Position numbers and translations under genes: made by a program. The notes beneath the pieces were generated by a model. That model worked only from the letters and a program-made list of their open reading frames with translations, was not told the DNA's origin and searched no databases. This document shows, in pieces, positions 20,973 through 33,200 of a stretch of 64,000 bases of DNA (the first letter of the stretch is position 1; every line of letters starts with the position of its first letter). Source of the stretch: Impatiens glandulifera. Lineage: Eukaryota; Streptophyta; Magnoliopsida; Ericales; Balsaminaceae. The stretch spans positions 90,630,846-90,694,845 of the forward strand of contig NC_061862.1 of NCBI RefSeq assembly GCF_907164915.1. The letters run 5' to 3'.

Positions 20973-22760
20973 AGGATTCGAACAATGCGTTGTTAATGAA
21001 TAAATCGAGCTGAAAAAAGGAAAAGTCGAAGAATGAAGAAACATGTTATGATTATTCAAATATTTCTAAAAAGCCTCTTAAGTGTTTCAGGTGCGGCAAG
21101 GCTAGACACTTCAAGAGAAATTGTCGAGTAAATTTGGATGGAAATTTTGCTAGTTCAAATCTCGGAGAAAAGTTTGACCAGCGTGTTGAGGAGGACTAGG
21201 ACAAGGCTTTTTATTTCGATGTGATGATTTCGAAGGAAAAGCAAACAGAGGTGTCTCATGGTAAACATGAGATTGATCAAATGTGGATCGTTGGTTTAAG
21301 ATGCAAACATTATGTTACTGGAGATGATTATGTGTTCTCATCAAGTCGAATTCATAATGGGGCGGTGACATTATCATGGCAGATAACTCGATTCATGAAG
21401 TTAAAAAGGAAGGATCAGTTGTCATTAATAACAGCAAAGGAGAATCTATTACTATGAAGAATGTCTACCATGTTATAGGAGAATCTTTTCTCGGTGGCAA
21501 ATGTTGTAGACGCTGAAAATCTTGTGTTGTTTGGTTCACATGATGTGAAGTTTTTAAGGAACATAAAAGAAATCAAGACGTATGTGGTTCACATTGGAAA
21601 CCAGGTAAATGATCTTTTTGTCCTTTCAGCATCAACTTCGTACACTAAAAAGGTGAATGACAAAAGCACCTCATTTCTATGGCATGCAAGGCTTGGATAT
21701 CTCAGTATGATTAAGCTTAGTGTTATGTCTCGAAATAAACTTGTTGAAGGTCTACCAAACGATTTGAGGATCGAGGTGGGCAATTTGTGCGAAGGATGTC
21801 AAAATGGGAAGGCTCGTCGACTTCCATTTAAAAACTCTGTATAGAAAATAAAGGGTCCTTTGGATCGAGTTCATAGTGACTTGATGGGACCAAATCGGAC
21901 TGCCTCATACTCGAGAAGTAAATATATGTTGTTGTTTGTGGATGATTTTTCCCGGTTCACATGGGTGTACTTCATGAAAGAGAAGTCTGAAGTATTCTCT
22001 AAATTTCTCGAGTTTAAAGAAAAGGTAGAAGGAGAACGAGTTAGGAAAATTCGAGTACTATGGACAGACAATGTTGGGGAATTTTTCTCAAAAGACTTTG
22101 AATTGTTTTGTAGGAAAAATGACATAAAAAAAGAACTCTCATGTTAGAGACCCTACAACATAATGTGATTGCGTAAAGGAAGATTCGACACCTTATAGAG
22201 ACTTGTAAGTTGTGGCTGCATGTGAAGAATATACCAAAGCAATTATGGACGGAAGGCATGAGTTGTGTTGTCCATGTCATCAATCGAGTTCTACTTAGCC
22301 CAGATAAGTTCAAATCTCCATTCGAGATGCTTTATGGTTTTAAGCCAAGTTAACTAGTTTCAAGTTTTTTGATATACTTGTTATGTCCATATTCCAGACT
22401 CGAGAATAAGCAAATTGGATGCAAAGACTGTCAAATGCGTGTTCATCGACTATGACGAGAGAAGAAAAGGGTGATGGTGTATAGATCCATCAACCCACAA
22501 ATGCATTGTGTCAAGAGATGTGGTTTTCAACGAAATCTCTTCGTACTACATCAAGGATGTTGAGGAAACTGTACAGACTAACATTCTCATACTCACGTCT
22601 ACATGAAGCTCCTCTAGTGATAATAGTGACATGGGGTTCCCTAACTTAGCTCAAGATACTTCAGTTGATGAAATATTGAAAGTGAAAGTTTACCATGAAG
22701 TCCACATCAGGAATAATCTAGTCAACAACAGAATGGGGAATCTCGATAAAAAAGGAACAT
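19740..22760 (+). pseudogene. Copia-3 gag, protease region and integrase
   Basis: After the duplicated gag piece (MERYIVRGLRPKYTPFITSI) there is a zinc knuckle CFRCGKARHFKRNC near 21087-21125. The GAG-pre-integrase region follows (FLWHARLGYLSMIKL, LCEGCQNGKARRLPF at 21670-21835). The integrase core starts near 21860: VDDFSRFTWVYFMKEKSEV carries the first Asp, and TDNVGEF the second in place of the usual TDNGGEF. Beyond 22147 the integrase tail is readable only across several frames (KLDAKTVKCVFIDYDE near 22410). Stops and shifts are frequent. It ends at the Ty3/gypsy-type insertion. Confidence 0.75.
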
Positions 22761-23703
22761 TGTAAGTGTAAGAATTAAAATTTGACTTACCCTATTTTCA
22801 AATAATATTATTATTTTTAATAATATTAAAATAATATTTTGGATTTTATATTCAAAATATCTTAAAGAAGGAATTAAAACATAATTAAGGGTTAACTATT
22901 GAGATAATTAAACCTTAATTAAGAAAATTATTCAAAATTCTAAAAATAATTTGAGGATAAAATATTGTATTTATTTTACCTAATTAGACCAAAAAAAGGG
23001 TTAAAAATATTTAATTGTGATTTATTCATGAATTATGTTTAATTCATGACTTAAACCAATAATATAAAATAACCCAAAATTCTCAAAAATACCAAAAAGA
23101 AATAAAATATGATCATCATTGTTATTATGATTCCAGAAATATTTTTTGTGAAATTTTTGGTGAAGAAATGAATTTAAAAGAAATTAAAAATCGATTTTTA
23201 ATAACTTTTTAAATAAAAATAATATTGATAATCATGTGTAGCTGAAATTATGTTTAATCTCTGCAGCAGGATTCTGTATCATCACATGAGCGCCCAAACG
23301 CTCTCACGCAGCCGAATGTAACGAAGAAACGCTCGCGCGCCCGCGCTGAATTAACTAACGTGACAGACTAATCCCCGTCAGTCAACTAGGCTGACTACGG
23401 ACGGAACCAGACGGAACTCGGCGTCCCGTTACACAAAACAATGTTGTTTGGCTCGTCTACTTCGCTGGAATCGCGACCTCGTCGGCGTCCAACCTTTCAG
23501 AAGCTCTAGCTTCCTCCACAAGCGATCAAATCCCTTGATTTTTCGGCCACGTGACCCTCTCGTTAGCGCCTATGTTTCCCCTTATCCTCCAGACTTATCC
23601 TGTTGTAGATAAGGCTGTTAGTTGTCGGATAGGATTTTAGGGATAAGCTCGTTGGAGGTTAAAATTGTCTCAAATTAATCCTCCTCAACCTACCTTCCCC
23701 TAC

Positions 23704-23711
23704 TATAAATA
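23704..23711 (+). promoter_or_regulatory. LTR TATA box
   Basis: TATAAATA follows a GC-richer upstream region and precedes an A-rich leader. It is the probable promoter of the gypsy-type LTR. Confidence 0.5.
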
Positions 23712-24815
23712 TTCCCTTAAAGTCTGTAGGACAAATCATCAAACAATATCCAAGAATTACTAATCAATTCACCCTAAACGGAGATTTGAAGATTTCGGCC
23801 AAGAACAATTTTTGTCGAACTTTCTTCGGTGATCCAAGCTTCAATCCAGAATTTTGGATAGCTTCCAACACCTCACAAAAGTGTTCTCCAATTGTTGGTA
23901 TGAATCCAAAACCTTGAATTACAATTTGTAATTTAAAATTTAAATTTTTTTCAAATTTTCTTGTTTAATCATTTTGATCGTGTTCGATCATTTTGATCGT
24001 GTTCTTATGCTTGATTATGTAATTTCTTTATTGAGAATAATTATATATATATATATATATATCATGTATGAACTTTTTGTTGAAAGAAAACCGATAAAAT
24101 CAACCTGAATCAAAAAAATTAAAAATCAAAGCTTGAAAATTAATTTTTTGAAATCTTTGTGTTCTTGGTTTAAATCTGGATTTTTTTTTTATCCAAATAG
24201 TTGTTATACATGATTGTAAACATGTTTAAACCATTTCTTAACAAATGTAATCATATTTTATCATGTTTGATCAAAATGAAATTTTGGAAAAAAAGCTTGA
24301 AAAATTGGAATTTTGAAATTTCATGTTTTTGCTTTTAATCTGGATTTGTTGATCCAATTAGTTGTTATACATATTTTTAACATGTTATGATGAATTTTAA
24401 GCAACTGTTTCATCACTTTGATCATGTTTGATCAAAGTGAGTTTTTAAAAAATTTTGGATTTTGATTTAATCTTCAAAAAATGTTCTAATGATGTTCTTG
24501 TTTTGGTTTAGATCAAATATATTCATCATTTCAAAGCTAATGAAACAAAAAACACTCCTTGAAATGACCTAATTTGAAATATCCCAAAATTTGACCTAGA
24601 AATAGTGTTTTAAAATTGATCTTTGTAAGGGCTTCAAAATCATGATTTGTGTTAGGGCTTTTGTTCTTCATGATCATATGAACTTACTGTAGCTTATGGA
24701 TCATGATTATATGATCTAAATCAAAAGTTATGGACTTCTAAAATTTTGAATCAAAAGAATACCCAGTCCTAAGATTTTAGCATATGACTAAGAAAACAGA
24801 CCCATGACTATGGAG

Positions 24816-25240
24816 TAGGACCAGTGATTTTCTACTAGGACCGACGGTTTTCTGTCAGAACCGTGGAGCAGGACCGGTGTTCTTTAGCTAGGACTGAGGG
24901 CTAGGACCAAATACTCTAACCATAAGACCGAGGACTAGGACCGATAAACCTAACAATAGGACCTAACCCTCACTTGACCTAGGAGCGGTAAACTTGACTA
25001 TAACCCTAAAGCTATGACCGATAACTACATAATCTTAGGACCGAGCACCTAGACTAGTAGACTTCACCCGGCATCGAGCCTCCCCGGTCTCCGACCGAGG
25101 AAACCAAGTTTAGGACCGAGCCTCCTGAGCCTAGGACCAAACTCTCTGTTCCCTTGACCCATACGACCGAGCTATTGTCCAAATCCCACGGATCTTGACC
25201 AAGCCTAGATCGGCCAAACTGAACATAGACCTTAGGACTC
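24816..25240 (+). repeat. Degenerate AGGACCG-motif array
   Basis: About fifteen variants of (T)AGGACCGA are spaced 15-40 bases apart within the gypsy-type LTR, downstream of its TATA box. The spacing is irregular, so this is a motif cluster and not a clean minisatellite. The 70-codon minus-strand frame here is a by-product. Confidence 0.6.
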
Positions 25241-26149
25241 CGGTCATAAGGCTTGTTTGGTTTCACTTTTCAAAATCTAAAATTATTTTTTAATTTTAGA
25301 ATCCGAACCCATTTTCAAATATTTCCGAAAGGTCAGAAAATGATATTTTATATTTTCGGGATATTTCCTAAACCAATGTTTTGGATAAGGACCTTTTTGA
25401 AATTTATTTTTAAATTCTAACATTCTCCTTTAATATTTTCAGGTTTTGCTAAATCTAAACGTCGCTGCAACAGGTACACATCACTTCTTTAAATAATTTT
25501 GTACAATTATTTAAAATATATCCTCATTTAGGACCTCTAGACTACTTATTAAAGATAAGAAATGTTATAATTATATTTATAAAAGTCAGACTTTGTTTAT
25601 TTTAGAAGGATTTTGAAAACGATCCTTAGGCGGGCGCAAAGGACATAGCGCGAAATCCCTTTCCCGAGCGTAAACAGACAACGAACCACCCTTTTTCAGA
25701 AACTCTAGTATATATACGTTTGTACACGTATCATTTTATTGATTTTCATAAAATCTCTTGGCGACTCTGATTTTCAAATATATAATCTTTAAATTGATTA
25801 TGTTTAATTAATTTAAATCAAGTTCAGGTTAAATTATTATTTAGCCTTCTAGATTATTAAAATTGGAGCAAACAATTATTTATTTTTACATAATTAATTT
25901 CATACCGCTCCAGGTATTTTTAAAATCTTTTAAAAACTAAATGTTTCATTTTAAAAGATGTTTAACACATAAACCAAGGTTGAAACGCATCAAACCTCGA
26001 GCTTCCTCGCAGTAGTCTCTCCATATTGTCACGTGTTTCTTGACATGTGATAATCTATGGAATGGGACATAGATCGGGATACCCTTATAGTAAGTCCCTT
26101 TCAATTTAGAGATTATAATTTTGTAACAACCTTCTTTTGTTTCTTGGAA

Positions 26150-26958
26150 AACATAATAGACGACGAGAACCCCCTTTTTATAAGGAAGCATAGAATGTCA
26201 AGGAATGGGTGGCAGCAATGGAGGAGGAAATGAACACTCTCAAGAAGAATGAGACATGGGACATCGTTCCGAAGCCTCCTGGTACTTATGCAATCACATG
26301 TAAGTGAGTGTATCGAATCAAGCAAAAGGTTGATGGAAGCATAGATCGATACAAAGCTAGATTGCTCACTTGAGGATTTTCGTAGAAGTATGGAGAAGAT
26401 TATGAGGAGACATTCAGTCTAGATGCGAAGATGACATCAATTCACACTATGTTGGATTTAACAACAAGTTCTTGATGGAAGTTGTGCCAATTGGACGTCA
26501 AGAATGTATTTATCTATGGAGAACATGATCCCCCAATATTTATGGAACTACCACCTGGATTAGAGAAAAAGGATGGCCAGCAGTTGGTTTGTAGACTTAA
26601 GAAGGAACTATATGAATTAAGAAAGTCACGCGTTCTTAGTATGGAAAGATTACATAATATCTTCAATTTTATGGGTACAAAGTTTCAGAGTCTGACTCAA
26701 GTCTATTTATAAAGAAGAATCAAGAACAAATGGTGGCAGTGCTTTTATATGTGGAAGACATAATCTTGACGGACAGTAACTATGATGAGGTTGCTTGGCT
26801 ATAATATGAGCTCTCGCTTCGTTTTGAGATAAGAAGCTTGACAAACTTGGAGCTTTCCTTGGTCTATAAATCGAAAATTTTGAGAAATATTTATTTGTAT
26901 CGCATATCAACTACGCAAAGATGTTGGTAGATAAATTTAGTATGACATATGGAAAAAA
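26150..26958 (+). pseudogene. Copia-3 reverse transcriptase, N-terminal half
   Basis: Readable pieces: EWVAAMEEEMNTLKKNETWD (26200-26260), the start of the copia RT (DRYKARLL), then LDVKNVFIYGEHDPPIFMEL (26485-26550) and CRLKKELYELRKS. The active-site block is degraded (cf. MVAVLLYVED in another frame near 26730). Many stops; truncated by the MITE at 26959. Confidence 0.7.
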
Positions 26959-27737
26959 GAGGGATGGCAATGGGTACCCGTATGCCCGATACCCGTGGGT
27001 ACCCGATGGTCGGGTTTGGGTATTTTAAATCGGGTTCGGAGTTGGGGTTGGGGATGGGGATGGGAGAAGGTACCCGATCGGGTATGGGGTCGGGGATGGA
27101 GAGTGTGCGAAACCCAAACCCGATATTCGACTATATTAATATTAATATATATATATATATTTAATTATTACTAAATATTAATGTGACCTTTTACATCCCA
27201 TCATTATCTTTATAATAATTACATCATTTAATTTGATCTTATCCACACTCCACTCTTACCCACACTTCATCATTTTCCGTACTTCTTTTTTTATTATAAA
27301 AAAATTATTTCCTCCTTAATCACTCTTTTATTTTCTCTCTTCATCCTCTACTATAAAAAATTATCTCTCTCATCCTTCTTTATCTTCACCTCTTATTTCA
27401 ATTATAATAACAACAAAATTGTTATGTTTTTCGACATCTATAACATCTTATATAGGTAAATAATATTTCTATTTTTTGTATTTCGATATTACTACTTTAA
27501 AATTATTTATTGTTTAGTTATTCATCAATGTCTTTTTTGTATAGTAAAATATATAAATTTAGACTTTATTCGGGTAATGTGGTATCTATTGGGTATCGGG
27601 TACCCGACGAATCGGGGATGGGGAAGATATAGAGATACTCGTCGGGTTCGGGGTCAGGGTCGGGTAGTAAAATGGAAATTGGATACGGTGATGGATACTT
27701 CACTACCCGGTGGGTAGGGTACTCGTTGCCATCCCTA
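26959..27737. mobile_element. hAT-like MITE inside Copia-3
   Basis: The inverted ends AGGGATGGCAATGGGTACCC (left) and, reverse strand, TAGGGATGGCAACGAGTACCC (right) are typical of plant hAT MITEs. GGGTACCCGA-type G/C-rich subterminal repeats occur on both sides, with an AT-rich interior. An 8-base target duplication is not evident (GGAAAAAA against GTTATATT). It separates the RT from the RNase H half of Copia-3. Confidence 0.7.
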
Positions 27738-28482
27738 GTTATATTCCTCTCGACATAAATCCTAGACTCAGACGAGACAAAGGAACATGTTACTAGATAT
27801 TCGTCTGTATTGTGCTCTTGTCGGAAGCCTAATTTATCTGACTATAACAAGGACTCACGTTGCTTATGCAGTTGCAGTGGTGAGTCGATACATGCAGGAA
27901 CCAAGAAAATCACACCTCGAAGAAGCGAAATTTTTTTTGAAGTATATTGACACCTCACAAGATATAGGTATACTCTACAAAAAAAAAAAGATGCAAAATT
28001 TGCCTTAAAAGGATTTGAAGATGCTGACTTTGCTGGAGATCGAGACGATCGAAGGTCCATATCTGGGTTTGTTTTTCTTTGTGGAAACACTATCATATCT
28101 TGGAGTAACAAGAAACAAGGATCGGTATCCTTGTATACGACTGAAGCAAAATACAAAGCATCAACTCACGTAGCACAAGAGTGCATATGACTTCGTAGAC
28201 TCTTGGAGGATCTTAATGTGAAGTTTGATCAGTCGGTTCTATCTATGGAGATAATTTGGGTACTATTAAATTGGCTTCAAATCATGTGTTTCATGCGAGG
28301 ACAAAACACATTGAATTGGAGTATCACTTTATTAATGAAAAAGTACTAAAGGAAATCATTGAGATGGTTGCAGTAAGGAGTGAATACAATGTTGTTAATA
28401 TCTTCAAAAAAATCCTAAAGGTCCTTTCGAAGATCTACGATCTAAGTTGGGACTAGTTTATTAGACATCACTTTAAGGGGGA
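27738..28482 (+). pseudogene. Copia-3 RNase H region and polypurine tract
   Basis: Residues CALVGSLIYLTITRTHVAYA, VVSRYMQEPRKSHLEEAK and (28256-28456) HARTKHIELEYHFINEKV are the end of RT and RNase H. The sequence closes with PFEDLRSKLGL in another frame. The polypurine tract is at 28474-28482. Frameshifts and stops throughout. Confidence 0.75.
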
Positions 28483-28707
28483 GTATTAGAAATAAAACGA
28501 AAGGAAGAGAGTTTGCGATCAAACAGAAGACATAAATAATAAACAGAAGAGACACGACCGAGTGTAGAGAGAAAATGCTAGATGAAATAGGAATTGTGCG
28601 AGCGGTAAACCCTTTTTCATTTAAATATTTTTTTATTTTCTCTTTGATCCGACGTAGCTTGCACGTGGTTTGCCACGTTAGATTCGTTGTCTTTCGCTAC
28701 CCTAGCA
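28483..28707 (+). mobile_element. Probable 3' LTR of Copia-3
   Basis: It follows the polypurine tract directly, starting TATTAG (a mutated TGTTAG), with CGTAGCTTGCACGTGGTTTG near 28660 and a candidate CA end near 28707. There is no partner LTR to compare, so the length is a guess. Confidence 0.35.
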
Positions 28708-30016
28708 TATATCTAAAATATAATATTTTTAGTATATATATAATTTAAGAATTTAGCTTGATTTTTAATAATAATTATTCTTACTTTAATTTAATTTAAG
28801 AAGTTTGGTTATGGTTAGAATAGGTCAAATCCAAACAAGCTTCAAAAATGGAAAATTTTGAAAAAGTAAAAGTACATGAGTTACAGAGATATACATCAAA
28901 ATGGATGAGAGGAGTTTATATGTCATTCACCACCGACCTCATTATTCTCATTATTCAACATAGAGAAATCCTTCTAATTCAATCTTGGACTTTCAATTTT
29001 CCTATTCATTTTAAGGCCTTTAGGTTTCATTTTTTATTCAATTGATTATATTCACGTTTTTATGTAAAAAATAGTTACCGGATTACAATAAAATTTAATT
29101 ATTTAAGAACATTTCATGTCAAATATCAAAAAGTCTAGATTATGCGAACTAGTCCCAACCAATACAAAACTTGTATTAAATAGAGTTCTTGATAATTATA
29201 ACTAAGTTTAGAATATATATATATATAGCTGAATTTATTATTTTTCCCTTTATTACAACAAAAAAAAAAATAGTTAAAAGTTTTTTTATGAAAAAAATTT
29301 CACATCGTTCTTTCATTTCTTAGATTGAACAAATTGATCATTTGCTTAGAACTTCAATGCACCTTTAGATTATTTTTCGTCAACTAATCCAGTTCTCATG
29401 AGTTGATTTTATGTTTCTTTCAAAAATGTATTTTAAAGACTAAGTTGATTGATACGTCTGATTTCGAAGCAATAATAAAAGAGAAATTTAAACACATTTT
29501 TATTAAACTACTTGTGATGTTTAGAAAAAAGGATAACTAAAACAAAGAAAATATGGAATTAGAGACAAAGAATAGTAAGAGGCATTAAAACAGAGATAAG
29601 ACAATAAAAGGTCATATTTTTTTATCATTATTATTGCTCTATCTTTTGTTATTGGTTTATTATTTTGTGGTGTTTGCATACATATAATTGATTTTTGATT
29701 TGTAATTAACAAATTATTTTATAACAATAATTCTGTTTTTTTTAAAGGAACTTGATTTGTGTAATCAACTCTAACTATTTTATTAGTTTTTATATATACC
29801 AAGAGTTGGTTTGATCTTGAGTTATTTGAAAACAATTAACTTATGAATTTAAAATCTTATTTATGAAAAAATGAATTATATAAGATTAAATTATTAATAT
29901 CTATTTTGTATTTAAAATATAAATAAAAATTAAAAAAATGATGAATGAAAAAAGTGCTTAGATAATTAAAAAGATAGATTCTTTTGCAATTCTTTTGAAA
30001 CAATCATCTAATTTTA
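28708..30016. other. Intergenic, AT-rich, nothing recognised
   Basis: No frame with a recognisable domain. Short AT runs only (e.g. 29214-29226). Confidence 0.5.
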
Positions 30017-30252
30017 GGCCTTGTTTGGTAGTGATTTATTTAAAACTTATGATTGGTAATAATTTTGATGAAGTGTAGTTTTTTTATAAAAAAAAACTTA
30101 AAGGATATGAATATATAATAATGAAATAAAATAAAATTTAAAATAGATGTTATTTTAATACTTTAATAAATAAATTGAATGATATAATAAATGAGAGTGA
30201 AATGATATTTGATTAGGTTATAATAATTTAAATAACTCAAATCGAAACAAGA
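30017..30252. mobile_element. Possible small MITE
   Basis: The start GGCCTTGTTTGGTAGTGATT resembles, inverted, the end (reverse strand GTCTTGTTTCGATTTGAGTT). Both are followed inward by a TATTTAAA-type sequence. The interior is AT-rich. No clear target duplication. Confidence 0.35.
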
Positions 30253-33200
30253 CATAAGATTAAACAAGCTCCAAGTTGTAATCCTATTTCCCATTGATTT
30301 TCTAAATTCGAGTTATTTTCTTGTTATCCATGCATCCATTTCCAGCCCATATTTCATTGCAAAAGCTTTAATTCTTGACTCAAAGTTGTGAATGTCAAAT
30401 AAATGATTTTATTTATATGTGAATTGTGAGTTGTGACACATCTAATAGCAATAAATATGGAGTAGAATTGTTATGATCAAAGAGTGGACATATATATTGA
30501 GCAATCATTGTCTTAAAATTATGAAACGTGTTGCCATCTATCCTTTCTATTCTCTCCATCCACTTTGTGGACAATTCTTGGTTTCAGTCATTCAATGTTG
30601 AGCTACTTTGACCCTTCTCTATTATCCTTGTTAGCAACTAATTATAAGCATACCACATCATCAAAACTTTATTTGCATGAAAATAGCATCATTTGTTGGA
30701 ATAACAAGATTAATGATGCTTATTGTCTCCAATTGGGTGAAATAAGAACCTTATAGTCATGTGTATAGTAAAAAACAATTAAGAAAAGTGTACATTTGAT
30801 AAAAAATTTAGCGATAGTGATATTAATGACTTTAAGGGTTTTAAAGGTCAATGCGAAAAATACTATTACCATCATACATGTGACTTTTAACACTTTCTAT
30901 TTCTTCACAATATTTTTGATGCGTTAACTTAATCATCGATATAATTTATCGAGGCATCCAGATTAAACGTTGTATCAATGTTTTTTTAACTTTAAGTTAC
31001 TCTAACTCAAGCATTTGTGCTCATTTTCACTTAATATAAAAACAATTTTAAAATTAAGACTATGTATATATATGATTTGCAAATTTAAGAATATAAGTTG
31101 TTTGCATAAATTTTGTGATCATACAAATATATATATATTTTTTTAAATTATATTATTTTGAACGTGTTTTGAAATATGAAAGCGAAGTGTGATAAAAATT
31201 TAAGATTATGTCAATTGTATTTTCTTTAGTATCTTTTTGTTATGTTTCAATATTCAAAACTTGCATCTTTTAAAAGGTAATTCCTAACCAATTGTATTGA
31301 CTTTCTTTTTCCTTTACATTTTCATTTGAATGTTTTCTCTTTAGGTTATTACTTATTATATTGAAGTCACATTTTCTATGAAAAGTCACCTTTCATTCAT
31401 TAACATTTCACTTATTTATTTCACCTTAATTGAGATTCATAATGGTAATAAATATTGTATACTAATTAAACTCGATATATTATGCATTTTTTTAGAAGAA
31501 TTTAGTGCTAGATAATTCACTCGCAAAGATTTTGTCACATTTCACTTGGGTTGTTGAAGAAAGCTCTATAGAGATGGATAGTGATAGGATTCCCTTGTCA
31601 TGTTTATTTTATAGTGCTTTGAATTTTGTTTATGTTATTCTTTTTTGTGTTTCCTTTGAAAATATATTTGCTTAAAATAATGTTTATTGTTTTATTAAGA
31701 AGGAGGGATTATGGAATTAATTGCAATTATATTAGGGAAAAAAAGTCAATTCTGGCATACAACATAATTGCATTATAAATTAGCCATCATGAATGAATGG
31801 CCACATAAAGAGAGCATGTGAAGAAATTAACTAGGGTTCATAATTATTGAGGGCTTAATGAGGGGTTGAGAAAATGTGTTATTTTTTTTGCCATTATAAG
31901 GGGAAAGTTGGACTTTCGAGAGAGAAAAGAGCTCTTCAAGATGTACTATTAGCTTGCATTTGCATTGCTTAACCAACCACATAATTTTTTTTTTTTGTTA
32001 TACAAATTTATTTCTTTGAAATTCCTAATAAAATATTTAATTTACCCTTATTTAAATCAAGTGATTTGAGCGAGACCTAAAAAACATTATTTTTTTTATG
32101 TTAAAACTCTTTCTACAAAGCTATTATCAATGGATTCTTCAAGATTTGTTCTATTTATTTTTTTTAAAATAAATTAAAATTTGTATAAATAAACAATACA
32201 ATTTCTTATATATATATAATAAAAATCATATATATCATAAGCAAACAAAAAAAAAAACAATTGAGGTGTATATTTGCACATATAGACAATATAAAAGACT
32301 ATCACCACCCTTCTTTCAAGAAATCCTTCAATTTCTTCTAGAAGCCCAAAACATTTTGGGAAAATAAATTGGCTTTTTTTTTCAAATGAAATGAAAATTG
32401 AATTTATATAACATGTTTTTTCTTTTGATTAGATTAAAACATTTCTTGAACCAGATATAAACTCCAAGGATGAATCTAAAAAATCTCATTTTCAAATTTT
32501 TTATAACATTTTTAACTTTAGAACATATATTAACTAATGTTTTCATTTCATTTGTTGCAATTCTAATTCTTAAATTAAAATATATTTGATCAATTAGAGT
32601 GAAAATAATCAATTTTATAATTGTAGATTTCAATTATTGAAAATCAAATCTTATATAGAAAAAGTCAATGTTCTAGGAAAGACCTATATGTTAATAGTTA
32701 TTAATGATTTCACATGAAGATGATCATAACACTACAATTGGGAGCATTGATGATATTTGTTTGTGCTCGCGTAGAGTTTGATATACAATCTTTATTTTAT
32801 CAAATGATTCATTATATTTATCTTAATTCTTTAAGCCATTTATAATCAAAGTCAAACTATTTGATGGATTTGATTAATATATTTCTTATTAAACAAAGTC
32901 ATCATCAAATTTTAAGATCATTACTAAATCTTATTTACTAACAACACGTCTAGATGGGTTGTACTTAAAATCATATGCATATAGAGAAATGTTATATTAG
33001 CCAATAATTTTATTAGTTTGTTTATATAGATTATTACTTTAATTGCCTTTTTTCTTACAATATCAGAAACAATATTAATTATCCTGTGTCCAACAAACTA
33101 AGTGCCTAAATTCAAGTTTACATATCTATCTTCAATCATTCAATTACAAAAATGGGACCGATTTGAGCAAAATAAAAACAAAAGGAAGATTTCAAGACTT

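Larger units (their letters stand above)
22761..26149 (+). mobile_element. Ty3/gypsy (Tat-like) LTR sequence, solo or truncated
   Basis: A 3.4 kb non-coding block splits Copia-3. It begins TGTAAGTGTAAG and shows a GC-rich stretch (23270-23520), a TATA box (23704-23711) and a long untranslated part. Near 25630-25770 it has GCGCAAAGGACATAGCGC, CCCTTTCCCGAGCG and TTGGCGACTCTG, which resemble the LTR-end and primer-site region of Tat/Ogre-type elements (from memory). The five bases AACAT precede it (22756-22760) and also occur at 26150-26154, a possible target duplication, but the right end lacks the usual CA, so that border is uncertain. Confidence 0.45.
19740..28707 (+). mobile_element. Dead Ty1/copia element (Copia-3) split by two insertions
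   Basis: Gag and integrase are at 19740-22755, reverse transcriptase and RNase H at 26155-28470, then a polypurine tract AAGGGGGAG (28474-28482) and a short 3' LTR-like end. The 5' LTR and primer site are missing; upstream is the duplicated foldback and gag segment. Insertions at 22761-26149 and 26959-27737 interrupt it. All domains are in the expected copia order (INT before RT). Confidence 0.75.

Noticed and set aside
25946..26191. 81-codon minus-strand frame at the right border of the gypsy-type insertion
   Set aside because: It spans the insertion border and overlaps copia coding sequence on the other strand; no domain.
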